64,000 bases of DNA, from NCBI GenBank assembly GCA_009746045.1, contig RPFO01000038.1:1-64000 (forward strand), read 5' to 3'. Under the pieces are notes generated by a model. That model searched no databases. It was not told where the DNA came from and saw only the letters and a list, made by a program, of their open reading frames with translations. This DNA comes from Mesostigma viride (lineage: Eukaryota > Streptophyta > Mesostigmatophyceae > Mesostigmatales > Mesostigmataceae). The translations under genes and the position numbers were made by a program. This document shows positions 45,001 through 56,400 of this stretch, one piece after another. The first letter of the stretch is position 1. Every line of letters starts with the position of its first letter.

Positions 45001-48000
45001 TTGTGTACATCACCCTGGTGTATTTCCATGGCACACCAAGCCAGGACAACGCGGCGCAGGTGGGTGGTGACTGCATACACAAATACTACTGCCCTGGCGT
45101 AATCCCGTTGTCTGCACCTTGCCAGGACAACGCGGAGCTGGACGCCGAGTGGCACAAGATGGAGCTGCTCAAAGTCACCAACGAGACAGTGCTTGCCAGC
45201 GTCATCGGGAGCAACAACGGGGGGCTGCTGGTGAGCGGCCCGCGTGGGCTGCCGTGGGGAGGTGATGGGATGGGAGGAGATGGGAGGTGATGGGATGGGA
45301 GGAGATGGGAGGTGATGGGATGGGAGGAGATGGGAGGTGATGGGATGGGAGGAGATGGGAGGTGATGGGATGGGAGGTGATGGGATGGGAGGAGATGGTA
45401 GGGTGATGGAGGTGTCTGGGCTGTCACGGGGGCTGTATCGTGGCCCATGGCTTGCAAACTTCATGACTGGCACGCATAATCGTGGGCAGGCATGTATGCT
45501 TGCCAACGTGCCTGAAGTGCACCGTGGATTGGCTGATAAGGAGTAGGAAGGGAGGGATGGGGACCCTGGCTCGAGTATTTGAACCTTGGCATCGCTGCCA
45601 CTCTTGTCCTTTGCGCTACTGCCAGTTGGTTATGCATCCCACGCACACGCATGACCGCAGGGCGGCTGCCGGTCTGACAGTTCTCCTCTGGCTTAGTTGC
45701 TGTCAGCCACATCTCGTGCGCCACCCTGGCAGATGCAAGGATAAATTCAACAACCAGCGCAGGCCAGAAATCTGGAGAATCTGGATGACCATGGTAGCGC
45801 GAGCCTGCCTTAGTCCCATCCGCGTTTGTCGATTGGATCAGGATGATGGAGACGAATGGAGGTGGAAATGTCCAGTACGTCACAAGGCATCAACGGCTAC
45901 CGCCCTCTTTCGCAGCGACATGGTTGTTGGTCCGGATCTTCCAGATTTTAGGCCGGCGATGGTGGTCTCATCGGCGCCATGGTCACCATAGTATTGTAGT
46001 GCCACGGATGCACCGGTGGTCTCATCGGCGCCATGGTCACTATAGTATTGTAGTGCCACGGATGCACCGGTGGTCTCATCGGCGCCATGGTCACTATAGT
46101 ATTGTAGTGCCACGGATGCACCGGTGGTCTCATCGGCGCCATGGTCACTATAGTATTGTAGTGCCACGGATGCACCGGTGGTCTCATCGGCGCCATGGTC
46201 ACTATAGTATTGTAGTGCCACGGATGCACCGGTGGTCTCATCGGCGCCATGGTCACTATAGTATATAATCCATGCCTGTGCTGGTTGTCTCATCCGCACC
46301 ATGGTCACTGCGCTCTCTCGCAACCGTATCCTGCAACGCATGACCCTGCCACACGCCACACGCCGCCTGCACCCGCATTGTTGACCCACCGCTTTGGCTT
46401 CCAACCATGCCCTGCCACATGCTGCCTGCATCCCCGCCGGTGCCAGGTGCGCATCGGCAACCTGACAGGGTTCGTCCCGGCGTCGCAGCTCCACCCGCGG
46501 CGCACGGCCGTGCTCAAGAAGGCCGCGCAGGAGGCTAAAGCTGCCGGCGCCATGACACAGGGTGCGGACAAGGAGAAGGACGAACAGGCGGCGGCCGCGC
46601 GCACGGCCAACATGTCGCGGGAGCGGGCGGAGCTGTTGGGCAGCTTGGTGGGACAGGTAGGCATCGCTATTGAATGCACTTGGTGGTACTTGTCTCTGAT
46701 GCTCACCTTCCCCTCCCATGCCCTTTTTACTGTCTGTCATCCTTTGGCCGGCTTGGTTGGGCAGGCATGCTCATGCTGGCACTGCTTTTGTGTCTCTTTC
46801 CCTTGTACTAGCTGTTTTCATTTCTCTTCCTCTTGTACTTGCTGTTTTTTTTTTCTCTCTTCCCCTTGTACTTGCTGGGTTTTTTTTTTTTCTCTTCCCC
46901 TGGTATTTGTGTGAGCCATTCGTTGGCCAGCGTGGTGGGATTGATACGCCACTAAAAAGCCTGGTTGTTGTGGTTATGCTGATGCTGGCTCATCTTCCCG
47001 TCCTTCCTCCCCTTCCCCGCCTTCAGTGCGCGCCAATCCTTTGGCCGGCTTGGTAGGTAGCTGGTGCTGATAGCGGCTACTGCTGGCAAGATATGGTGTT
47101 GAACAATCCAAGATGTGTTGAAGAATCTAGTAGCTGTGCATATTAGTGTATATATCTGCATATGCAAGCAAGGTAAAATGGGAGAGGCCACTGCTGGTGT
47201 CCCCACGAACGCCGTAGCCATCCCCCTGCATCCAGCTAAGGGTATATATGCACTTGTCTACACACGCACGTGCAATGGATGGCTATCACCACCCACCCAC
47301 CCACCCACCCACCCACCCACCCACCCACCCACCCACCCACCCACCCACCCACCCACCCACCCACCCACCCACCCACCCACCCACCCACCCACCCACCCAC
47401 CCACCCACCCACCCACCCCCTCTCTTGTGCAGACGCTGGTCCTGCGCGTTCTCGTGGTCGAGCGGTCGGCCGGCCGGTTTGTCCTCAGCGAGCGTGCGGT
47501 GGGGGACGTCAGCACGCTGCTCAAGGAGCAGGTCATGGTGCGTGTGGCAGCATGAAGGGGGTGGGAGGTAGAAGGAGCAGGCCATAGTGCATGTCGTGCA
47601 CAAGGGGGGCATGCCGCTCAAGGAGCCGGGCATGGTGGGTCAGGGGGGGCATGCTGGGCAAGCAGCAGGTCATGGTGCGTGCGGGTGGCAGCAACAGGGG
47701 TGGCGTGGCAAGTCGCGGAGTGTGTGGCAGGATAAGGGGTTGGGGGGTGCAGGTCATGGTGAGGTGATGTGGCAGCGTACAGCGCTTGCAGGCCATGGTG
47801 CGTGCAGGTGGCAGAATAAAGGGGTGTTGCAAGGTTTGGTCTGTGTGGCAGCGTATGGGGCCTTGCCGGACTATCAGCACGTCACGGTGCGTGTGACAGC
47901 ATCAAGGAATTGTCCAGTGTAAAGAGAGAGCAGGTCATTTATGCCCGTGTGTGGCAAGCCATGGACACAGCTGGCAGGGGGAAGTGCTCCCTCAATAATT

Positions 48001-51000
48001 AGTCCTGTCTTTCTCAGTGGCCATGTCAGGCGGTTTGCCCGTGTGCCCTTGTTGACAGGATGTGGCCGTGCTTCGTTTGGTGCATGTTATGGAACCCCTT
48101 GGTGGTGGACCTTTTGTCAATCAGCAGCTCACGTGGCCCCTGCATCGTGCATCTCGACTGCAAGGCCTCGCATAATGTTGGTGCTCCATTCATGAGCCTC
48201 CCCAATGCACTTGCCTGCTGGTTGTCTACCAGGAATCGTTGGGTGTTGGGACGCCAGTTGTAGGGTGCGCTGCAGGTATGCCTGCCGGCAAGTTGCTGCA
48301 CTTTGGGCTTCATCAACCTGCCCATCGCCCATCGTGTTTGGTCGCACAACCCTTGACCTGGTGCTGCTGCACCATTGTTGCCCGCTTCATGGTGTTGTTG
48401 CCTGCATTGCTTCTTGCCCCCCCCCCTCCCCCTATCCTTCCAGTCGCAACTGAACGTGGGTGACATTGTCAAGGCCCGCGTGACCTCCTTCACCGCGTTT
48501 GGCGCGTTCGTGGAGGTCAGTAGTGCCCCACGCAACCAGAAGCAAGCCGGGGCATTCATGGGATTGGTTTGTTACCTGCTGCCGCAAGCAAGCATCTCTG
48601 CTGCCACACGGGGGCTATGCGCACAACTTAAACACCCACATCGTTTAGACATTGTTTAGCGACGCATGCCAGCATGCCAGCACCAGCTACCGTCCTTTTA
48701 GAACTCCTCCTGGGGCAACTCCTTGTGTGGACGGCGTGGAATCCTCACGTGGTATCGCACGGTGTGGAATATGCATGGGCGGGCGGAAGCATGGGGCCCT
48801 CCAGTTGGTTGCCTCCCCCTTGCTTGACCCATCCCCATCCCCATCCCCGTCCCCGTCCCCGTCCCCATCCCATGCTTGTTGCGTGGGGCAGCATGTGCGG
48901 ACATCCTCCTCACAAAATGCCCTCCGTTGTTTTTGTTGTCCCGTAAGCTCTCTGCCGGGTGGCATTTTTCTTTACCCTGACCTTTTCTTCATAGGCGTTT
49001 CGGCGGCCTCTCACAAAGGGCCCTTTCTTGCCACCGTGTACGGCCCTGGCGTAAACTCACCTGCCATCTGCATGCCAAGCTTCATGGGTGAGTGTGCCGC
49101 ATGCCACCGTGCCTCGATATCGTTTTGACAAGTGGCATGTCCTTACCCGATCTGCTGTCCTCATCACCCCAGTCCTCACGCGCCCATCACACGTACTGTT
49201 GCGTGTGTGTGCCAAGGACGCTTTCATCTTGTTATACCAAGGGTGCGATTTTTCATGCCATCGCCCTTCGGTACTGTGGTATACTTCCGCACATGTCCTG
49301 TGGTGTACCCTCACCTTGTAGTATATCCGCATCCTGTGGTACGTCCTCCAACATTTCCCTAACCCAACCCCCCCTTAAAAGTGGTTGCCTAGCGAAGCTG
49401 TAGTCAGCCTGTACTAGACCCATTGGTCACTATAGTGGTCCCTACAGTGTTCGGGTGGTTGCCTTGCGAAGCCGTAGTCAGCCTGCGGTATATCCGCACA
49501 AGCCCTTTGGTGTACCCGCACGTGTCCTTGTCTGTTCCTGACTCGCCTGCATCTGGGCGGACGCGCTGAACTTGGGCTTATGGACCACTCTGTCCCTAAC
49601 TGTGCCACCTCCCCGCATGCCCTCGCACATCTTGGCCACGATGTCTGCAGGTGCGCGGCGTGGACGCGCTCATCCACGTCACTGAGATTGCGTGGGTGCG
49701 GCCGATGCACCCGCGCGATGTGGTCAGCATCGGGGAGGTGAGAAGGGGGGGGGGGGGGGGGGGCATAGGAGCGCAGAGAGGATATTAGGAGCATGGGTGA
49801 TTGCCTACCTTTAGGGGCACAACGTGTGTTGCCCGCGTCGGGAAGGTAAATAGCGGCAGGGGGGCTGTAACACATGCACTGAGGCTTTATGAGAGGTAGG
49901 GTGAGAACAGGTTTAAGCAGAGGTGCACAACCCCTGTTGATCGCATCGTCGGCATCGGCAAAGTGAGATGTGGGAGAGAGTTCTTCATGATCTGCTATGG
50001 TACTAATGATCTGATACTACTAGGACTACATGATCTGATATAGGACTACATGATCTGATATAGGACTACTGATCTGATATAGGACTACTGATCTGCTATA
50101 GGACTGCTGAACTGCTATAGGACTACATGATCTGATACAGGACTTCTGATCTGCTATAGGACTACTGATCTGCTATAGGACTACATGATCTGATATAGGA
50201 CTACATGATCTGATATAGGACTACTGATCTGCTATAGGACTACTGAACTGCCATAGTGCCATGATATCGGACTACTCCAAACAGTGGGGCAGGACACCGG
50301 TTGACTGTCACCCTCATGCAGGGAGGTGAGCAGCAGGGTGGGGCATCCAGCGAGATGCATGGATGGGTGTGTGTGTGCCAGAAGATAAAATTGCTCCGAC
50401 GAGGCGTAGTTGGTGGGGCGACGGTCGAGAGCGAGGCACTGAACTTGCCGCCAGGGAAAGGAAACGGAGCCTTTGCTGGGCATGCCAAGTAAGCAGGAGC
50501 GAGTTAGAAGCGGAGCATGGGGACACTCTGTTGGCGATTTCCCCCAGTTTCTGGCGCCTCAGTTTCCTTCTATCCCTGGCGTTTTGCAGGTGCTGGATCA
50601 AAGAGCAACGCGGTTTGAATGGCCTTTACAGCACGGGAGAGAGGGGCTTCACTTGCGCTTTTTCTTGTTCATTTGTTCTTTGTTCTGACCCACCATCACT
50701 CTGCACTTTCCCCCCCAATTAACCTGTCCCCTTGCCCGGCCACGTTCCCCCACGCCCAACTGTCCTCCCTTCAACACCCCCTGCCACACCGTGGCCAGGA
50801 GATTGACGCCAAGGTCATCCGGCTGGACATGGAGCAGCGGCGCATCTTCTTGTCGCGGCGCCAGACACTGGTAGGGGGGCAGGAGACCGGGGGTGGAGAG
50901 GAGAGGGCGGCTAGTGACGGATGGTGGCAACCACGTCGCCTGTGAACGATGGTAACAGATGGGGGGTGAGAGAGGGCTCGGACAGAAGTTCCTTTGCCAT

Positions 51001-53427
51001 CCCTGCATGTTGCACACTATGCGAGCATCGCCAACATATTGGGACATGGGAAGCCCAAGGAGGTCAGCTCACATAGCGTCAGGAGACAAAATGAGTTGCA
51101 TGGGAGTAAACGGGGGGGTTGGGGACAACACCCAGGTGGACCATGGAATGGTGTCCATTGCCTGTAATTTTTTTTCATGTCATTTTGTTTGGGACTAAGC
51201 TTCTAAGCTTTGCAGATTTTGGTCATCAAAGTTTAACACAGTTGTGCTTGTCTTGCGGCCTGAGCCAATGCGGCAGTTACTATGATGTACAGTCACCACG
51301 CTTGTTCGCTCAATTTTCCTTTCTTTCCTCAGTTTTCCTTTATTTTCTTTTCCTTTTTGTGGCGCAACCGCTGGACGCACAATCTGCCCATCCCTTCATC
51401 TCAAATGCTGGCAGCCGGACCCGCTCCTTCAGACACTGGATTCGCTCGTGGCGGCGGGTGACGGCGGTGCCAGTGCGGGCGAGGCCCTTCGACGTACTGA
51501 TTCCTCTGTGGAGGGAGGCCAGGTGGGCGACCTCCTTCACTCCCCGCCCCCCCCCCCCGTCCTTGCCCATTTCTCCCTCTTTCTCTTCCTCCCGGAAGCC
51601 CTCCCTCTCCCTGTCAGTCCCTCCCTCTCCCTGCCTCTTCCGCTCTTGCCCTTTCTGTGCATGCAGAGCTTCCTTCAAAATCTTCATGGTCTGATGGTGG
51701 CCTTTTGCTAATAGATGTTGTTGCCAACGGGCAGTTACAGTCAAATGCTCTAGGATTGCTTTGTGCCTGTAGGGATGGCACGCGGTGGTTTGCTGCCAAG
51801 GGCAGTTTGCTGCCGAATGCTTGCGTGTGGTGGCTTCCTGTAGTAGAGCGGTAGAGCTGGAGGGGTTGCGATGTGCCCCCTGTTCATTCACCCTGAGCAG
51901 GCACCCTGCGCAAGCCTGCCTCACAAGTGCTTGCACTTGTTGTTGTGTTTTTCCGCCAATATATTCATGGGCTACCAAGTGTCCCATAGAATGTCGCCAG
52001 CGTGTGCTCTCCCCGTCCTATGTACCAACACAGAACTTGGTCCGTGACGGCCAGGGTCTCACTTGTGGCCCCCAAATTCAACCCCGCCCCCCTCAACCCC
52101 CCTTCCCCTCCCTCGCCACCCGACACCGTGCGGTGACCGTCGCCAATACCGTCGCCTCGCTATTTGGCCCGATCCTGCCAGCTTATCGCTGGCCTGAGCG
52201 AAGTGATCCAGAAACTCAGGGAGGAGGAGGGCGTGCAGTCGGTCTCCATAGGGCGCTGCATGGTCGGCAACGCGTTTGCGCCAGCTCTGCAGGTACTAAC
52301 ATGTGCATGCTCATCTCTATTTGTGGAGCTATCTGTCATGAAGAATGCGTTCTCCTTTTTGTGATGCCGTCGTTTAAGAGGTGGCAGCGCCCTTATCCAC
52401 TGTTGAAATTGTTACGCTGTGCTGGTCATATGGATGGTTTTGCATGGAATGGCAATTTGGCAATAGTCGGCTGCAGGATCGCCATGCACCCTGTGCAGAC
52501 TGCTGGTGGGAGCTTGGATCCATTAGCACCCATAATGTCAGTAAAAAAGTCGGGGGGCTGCAGCCTGTAGGAGAGGTGCGCCTGCAGGGGTGTCCTATGG
52601 GTAATCCTGGGGTGTGAGGTGCCTTGCTTAGGATATGTCATTTCAGGGGCATGCCTTGGTTTGGCCGAGTCTTTGTGTTGTGCATGTCTGTTTGCTCACT
52701 TTGTTGGTTGATCGCTCGTACATGGCTTGCTTTCCCATGTGTGTGCAGCTATTCCTGTCGTCCCAGGATGAGCCGGGGAGCTACAAGGTGCTGGGTCGGC
52801 GGGGGCGCGACGTGCAAGAGGTGCGTCACGCTTGAGCTTGCCACATGTGGTTCACCAGGTCGCCTTTCTCCTGTCCCTGCTCCCCCCACATGCAACAGTT
52901 GATCATTTCATAGCAAGCTATGAGTATACCATGTGCTGCGAAGAATTCAGGTTGTGATATTCTCCTTGATCATGAAAGCATGGTGGGGGCTGGGGAGTTG
53001 TGTGTGTGAGGTGGGAGAGGGGGGGGGGGGGGGAGGGGGAGATGGGAAGGCGGGCAGCCATACTTCCATCTTGTACATTACAATGTCCATGTCCCTGCCA
53101 AGTGCCAAGGAAACTTCAAGACTGGATTTTATGTATTCTTATCGCGCGTTTAGTATGTTGATATATTATTTCTATGTGCTGGAACCAAGAGTTGGGTGCG
53201 GGTTGGGGATGAGGAGGGATGGGTAGTCTGTGCAGCTCATACTCTGTTTATGTTTCATACGTCGACTATGTTTGAACACCGCGAAAATTCTCATCCAACG
53301 TTTCCCCTCGTTGATGAACGCTATTGGCGGCGCAGGTTTCGATCAAGTCCACATTATCGCGGGAAGATCTGCGGACCCTTTTGCAGTCGGTATCCGACGC
53401 CACGATTGCAACTTCCTCCATCTCTGA
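39667..53427 (+). CDS. Plastid S1-domain RNA-binding protein, SDP (At1g12800)-like, about 15 exons
   Basis: Exons by GT-AG signals and frame: 39667-40017, 41217-41372, 41862-42011, 43189-43667, 44110-44803, 45126-45230, 46447-46656, 47433-47531 (or to 47537), 48444-48515, 49651-49737, 50799-50870, 51415-51522, 52182-52292, 52749-52820 and a tentative 53236-53427; total about 985 aa. It has an N-terminal plastid transit peptide, a long Ala/Pro-rich middle (about 220-610), a split S1-like OB fold (about 626-748), a canonical S1 domain (about 751-825) and a conserved C-terminal region. The order and the C-terminal PDPLLQTLDSL, GVQSVSIGR and YKVLGRRGRDVQE segments resemble the land-plant plastid protein SDP, which supports plastid rRNA processing. 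That comparison is from memory. Exon 5's 3' end and the last exon are the weakest calls. Confidence 0.82.
40336..40357. repeat. G22 homopolymer in intron 1
   Basis: Twenty-two consecutive G on the coding strand; similar runs occur at 49745-49763 (G19, intron 10, seven bases after the donor) and about 53022-53034. They could form G-quadruplexes in the pre-mRNA. Confidence 0.9.
42691..42842. repeat. Tandem duplication of about 77 bp in intron 3
   Basis: GGTGATGGGGGCCTTTTTCT to GCCCAGTGCGTT occurs twice in a row with three or four differences. Intronic, without coding potential. Confidence 0.85.
43189..44803 (+). CDS. S1-domain gene, exons 4-5: low-complexity Ala/Pro/Ser region
   Basis: Exon 4 (43189-43667) ends GTGAG|GTGCGT, and exon 5 begins at 44110 after TTTCCAG; the Ser codon AG|C is split, the only phase-2 intron. 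The peptide is dominated by Ala, Pro, Ser, Lys and Glu with repeated KQPEAEQPEAE steps, so it is likely disordered. The 3' end is placed at 44803 (HTE|GTCGGT) because it joins exon 6 in frame; other donors are possible. Confidence 0.65.
45126..47531 (+). CDS. S1-domain gene, exons 6-8: divergent first S1-like domain
   Basis: Exons 45126-45230, 46447-46656 and 47433-47531 give KVTNETVLASVIGSNNGG, VRIGNLTGFVPASQL, a charged insertion of about 45 residues, then LLGSLVGQTLVLRVLVVE and GRFVLSERAV. Strand order and the GFVP.S.L / VGQ.L..RVL..E....LS.R pattern are those of an S1 OB fold interrupted by an insert. Both intron 6 and intron 7 are rich in tandem repeats. Confidence 0.78.
45261..45402. 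repeat. 25-bp purine-rich minisatellite in intron 6
   Basis: Unit GGTGATGGGATGGGAGGAGA plus TGGGA, about 5.5 copies, starting 30 bp after the exon 6 donor. Confidence 0.92.
45741..45870 (+). mobile_element. Dispersed repeat fragment in intron 6
   Basis: CAACCAGCGCAGGCCAGAAATC, then CCATGGTAGC, CGAGCCTGCC and GGATGATGGAGACGAATGG match the start of the 615-bp insert at 31804-32418 (minus). It shows that this family has inserted in a host gene intron, in sense orientation. Confidence 0.72.
45955..46262. repeat. 54-bp minisatellite in intron 6, 5-6 copies
   Basis: CTCATCGGCGCCATGGTCAC recurs every 54 bp (46021, 46075, 46129 and on) with almost no divergence. Since 54 is divisible by 3 both strands stay open, producing a false repeat-protein frame. 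Confidence 0.95.
47288..47418. repeat. (CCCA)n tetranucleotide array in intron 7
   Basis: About 32 perfect CCCA/CCAC repeats ending 15 bp before the exon 8 acceptor. It may act as an extended pyrimidine-rich tract; the open frames through it (HPPT repeats) are artefacts. Confidence 0.96.
48444..50870 (+). CDS. S1-domain gene, exons 9-11: canonical S1 RNA-binding domain
   Basis: Exons 48444-48515, 49651-49737 and 50799-50870 encode LNVGDIVKARVTSFTAFGAF, ALIHVTEIAWVR, VSIGEEIDAKVIRLD and RRIFLSRRQTL. This is the textbook S1 sequence (VG.V....V..F.AFG.FV, G..ALIH.SE, G......V..ID....R..LS.R) that binds single-stranded RNA. Each exon is a whole number of codons and ends at a fold element. Confidence 0.88.
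49990..50262. repeat. 19-20-bp minisatellite in intron 10
   Basis: ATGATCTGATATAGGACTAC and 19-bp variants repeat about 13 times, with substitutions at fixed positions (CTGCTATAGG, CTGATACAGG). Confidence 0.93.
51415..53427 (+). CDS. S1-domain gene, exons 12-15: C-terminal region
   Basis: Exons 51415-51522, 52182-52292 and 52749-52820 encode PDPLLQTLDSLVAAG, LIAGLSEVIQKLREEEGVQS, VGNAFAPALQ and LFLSSQDEPGSYKVLGRRGR, all phase 0. A last exon at 53236-53427 (LILCLCFIRRL... to a TGA) follows a TCTGTGCAG acceptor; it continues VQE with LIL as might be expected but its remainder is not recognisably conserved, so the true C-terminus may differ. The opposite-strand frame 53343-53936 is not supported as a gene. 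Confidence 0.65.
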
Positions 53428-54340
53428 GTGAAGTGGTTAAGTGAATATCGCATGCAAACAGTGGCTTCAAAGTCCCACGGGGAAAGCGAAATGTCATGAC
53501 CTCCATGTCCAGGGCTGGTGTTGCGCTGTATACAATCTGGCCATGAGGTATGCAGCCTGATGATTTTAGCCTGCGCTGGGCTGTGATATCGCGATACACA
53601 TCCTGGCTCCAGTATGTATAGCTCCAGATGGCTCCGTTGATCTAGAGCCTGGAGCTGGGCTGGGAACCCATGGTTTCCGCTGGTGTCGTAGATATCGGGT
53701 CTGCAATCCTGCAAAAAGCTCCAGCGTGTGTGCGGCCAGGATGCCTCCGTAACAGGCAAACGGCTCCAGAGGTCTGGCGAACAGCATGTGTAGCAAGTGA
53801 GCAGCCTGAAAAGAGATTTCTGCCCCCATATTGTTGAATCGAATAAGTTCAAGGCATGCAGCTGCCATGCAGAGGGTGCTGAGCACTGCGATGCACCTGC
53901 ATTGGAAGGCAGCCATCCACATTTTGAAGCTGGCATGGGACGGAAGCATCACATTTTGAAGTGGGATTACAATAGTCTGTGCAGATGTTGGGCAGGTTTA
54001 GGTGCACACCTATATGGTATGTCTTAGATCGACACCAGGCAGCTGTATGGGTAAAACATGAGGCGTTTACTTACCCATGCACGTTTCCGCTCCTTGAACA
54101 CATGTGAAATAAATTTTAAACCATATATATCTTCATTGAGAATCATAGATTACGGAGACCTGTGAGATGGGCATGCAACATAAGGAAAAACCCGATAAGG
54201 AGAATAACCCTGAAGAAATTAATAGGAATTCATCTGACACGGACATCCAAGGATCACGCCATGCAGCTGCACAAGGTACAACTAACTACATCACAAAACT
54301 GCGACACGCAGCAACAGCTAGTGCTGCCGGCCCACGATGC
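53428..54340. other. 3' flank of the S1-domain gene, no further gene recognised
   Basis: Probably the 3' UTR and intergenic sequence. No TGTAA signal was found close to the tentative stop. Minus-strand frames here have no family resemblance. Confidence 0.45.
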
Positions 54341-54640
54341 AGGCCTGGGAGGGATCTAGACCGCATGGGTCGCGACAAAGTCGGCCCGGGTGCGGCGGAA
54401 CAACACATCAGCCACGGTGCGAGTGAGGGCGAGTGACAGGCGCTGCCGCCAATACGAGGACCACGTGCGAGCAGACCACGGGGCGGTCTGATCGACCCTC
54501 GAGGTTGAGGCGGTCTTCACGGCGCTGGCAGCACTCGTGGAAAAACTCCGCTGTCTTGGGGCCCATGGCCCCGAACTCCTCAAGGACAAAGGGGATGACC
54601 CGGTGGGGCCCCACATTGCCCCATAACAAGGAGACAACCA
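54341..54640 (-). pseudogene. C-terminal fragment of a retroelement-like ORF
   Basis: Frames read VIPFVLEEFGAMGPKTAEFF (54408-54629) and, shifted, RLSLALTRTVADVLFRRTRADF. The second motif recurs at 63740-63895 (LTRAMADIMLRRTRADF), so this is a dispersed element with a conserved protein end. The parent family is not identified; the piece is frameshifted. Confidence 0.5.
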
Positions 54641-54929
54641 GCGCAGGCCAGAAATATGTATATGTATATGTATATGTAAAGACAACGTTGTGTTATTATG
54701 TTTTTTTTTATTCGTTTGAGTTTTTTGTGTGTGTGAAGTGCGAAGTTGAGTACTCATGCCCCCCACCCCACCCCACCCCACCCCCACCCTTAAGTCCCAA
54801 GGTACGAAACCTAGCTAAACTTGCATGCATGAGTTTGGATTATTGTATTCTATAGGGTGGGCTCCTATTATTTAGGGTACGCCTAAATAGACCACCTACC
54901 AGCTAGACAAAAATGCCACGAGCCACGAG

Positions 54930-56400
54930 AGAGCCACAACGGCTTGAAGATGCAGGGCTTCTGGGACTATCCGGGTAATCCGCGCCCGCATGACTGACAA
55001 GGATCGAAATGGGCTGCCATCTGCGATAAGCACCTTCCTGCATGAGGGGTATGCTCCTGTTTTCTCCCCACGGGCCCCGCGGCCCGTTGCTATAGCCAGG
55101 ATAGAAGTCTGCAGGTGGAGGTTATTGGCCCTGAGGATAGCCGCTACACTACCGCCTCATCTGCCATTACAGTAGAGGACAGCTCGGATGAGGATTACAT
55201 CCCCATCTAGTGCTTAATGGTTGGGGAATGATGCAGACGATATTTGTTTAAACTTTTGTGTAATTATTTTTTCTAATGAGATTAGCATAGTACTGCTTGA
55301 AGATGCAGGGCTTCTGGGATCGCTATCCGTACTCCGCGCCCGCATGATTGACAAGGAGAAATGGGCTGCCATCTGCGATAAGCACCTTCCTGCATGAGGG
55401 GTATGCTCCTGTTTTCTCCCCACGGGCCCCGCGGCCCGTTGCTAGCCAGGGTAGAAGTCTGCAGGTGGAGGTTATATTGGCCCTGAGCCAATATAACCGC
55501 GGCGCGACCCGGACCTATGTGACACAATTGCTTGAGGATGCAGGGCTTCTTGGGACTATCCGTACTCCGCGCCCGCATGATTGACAAGGAGAAATGGGCT
55601 GCCATCTGCGATAAGCACCTCCCCGAGGGGTATGCTCCTGTTTTCTCCCCACGGGCCCCGCGGCCCATTGCTAGCCAGGGTAGAAGTCCGCAGGTGGAGG
55701 TTATTGGTCCTGAGGATAGCCGCTACACTACCGCCTCGTCTGCCATTACGTATACAGTAGAGGACAGCTCGGATGAGGATTACATCCCCATCTAGTGCTT
55801 AACGGTTGGGGGATGATGCAGACGATATTTGTTTAAACTTTTGTGTAATTATTTTTCTAATGAGATTAGCATAGTACTCCGTGGCATGCCTTTGCGCATG
55901 ACACGCAAGTACTTACTTACTTACTTACTTATTGGCCCTGAGGATAGCCGCTACCGACTACCGCCTCGTCTGCCATTACAGTAGAGGACAGCTCGGATGA
56001 GGATTCCATCCCCATCTAGTGCTTAATGGTTGGGGAATGATGCAGACGATATTTGTTTAAACTTTTGTGTAATTATTTTTTCTAATGAGATTAGCATAGT
56101 ACTGGATTTGCGCTGGTTGTCTCCTTGATAGTACTGCTTGAAGATGCAGGGCTTCTGGAACTATCCGTACTCCGCGCCCGCATGATTGACAAGGAGAAAT
56201 GGGCTGCCATCTGCGATAAGCACCTTCCTGCATGAGGGGTATGCTCCTGTTAATTTCTCCCCACGGGCCCCGCGGCCCGTTGCTAGCCAGGGTAGAAGTC
56301 CGCAGGTGGAGGTTATTGGTCCTGAGGATAGCCGCTATACTACCGCCTCGTCTGCCAGCTACAGTAGAGGACAGCTCGGATGAGGATTAATTAATTAATT
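54930..56400 (+). mobile_element. Cluster of five LINE 3' ends of the (ACTT)n-tail family
   Basis: Five partial, near-identical copies (about 54940-55290, 55291-55500, 55530-55930, 55931-56105, 56128-56385) of an ORF2 end (KEKWAAICDKHLPEG, SPRAPRP, VEVIGPEDSRYTTASSA, VEDSSDEDYIPI stop) plus a 3' UTR with TTTGTTTAAACTTTTGTG and GAGATTAGCATAGTACT. The third runs through to GCATGACACGCAAGTACTT(ACTT)n. They lie head to tail, so new insertions or unequal recombination targeted existing 3' ends. Confidence 0.82.

Noticed and set aside
45880-46740. Repeat protein on the minus strand (GADETTGASVALQYYSDH units)
   Set aside because: Caused by the 54-bp intronic minisatellite; antisense to a spliced gene and overlapping exon 7.
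47115-47633. HPPT / GGWVGGWV repeat proteins
   Set aside because: Translations of the (CCCA)n tetranucleotide in intron 7.
53343-53936. 197-codon minus-strand frame
   Set aside because: No recognised domain; overlaps the tentative last exon of the S1-domain gene and has no promoter or splice evidence.
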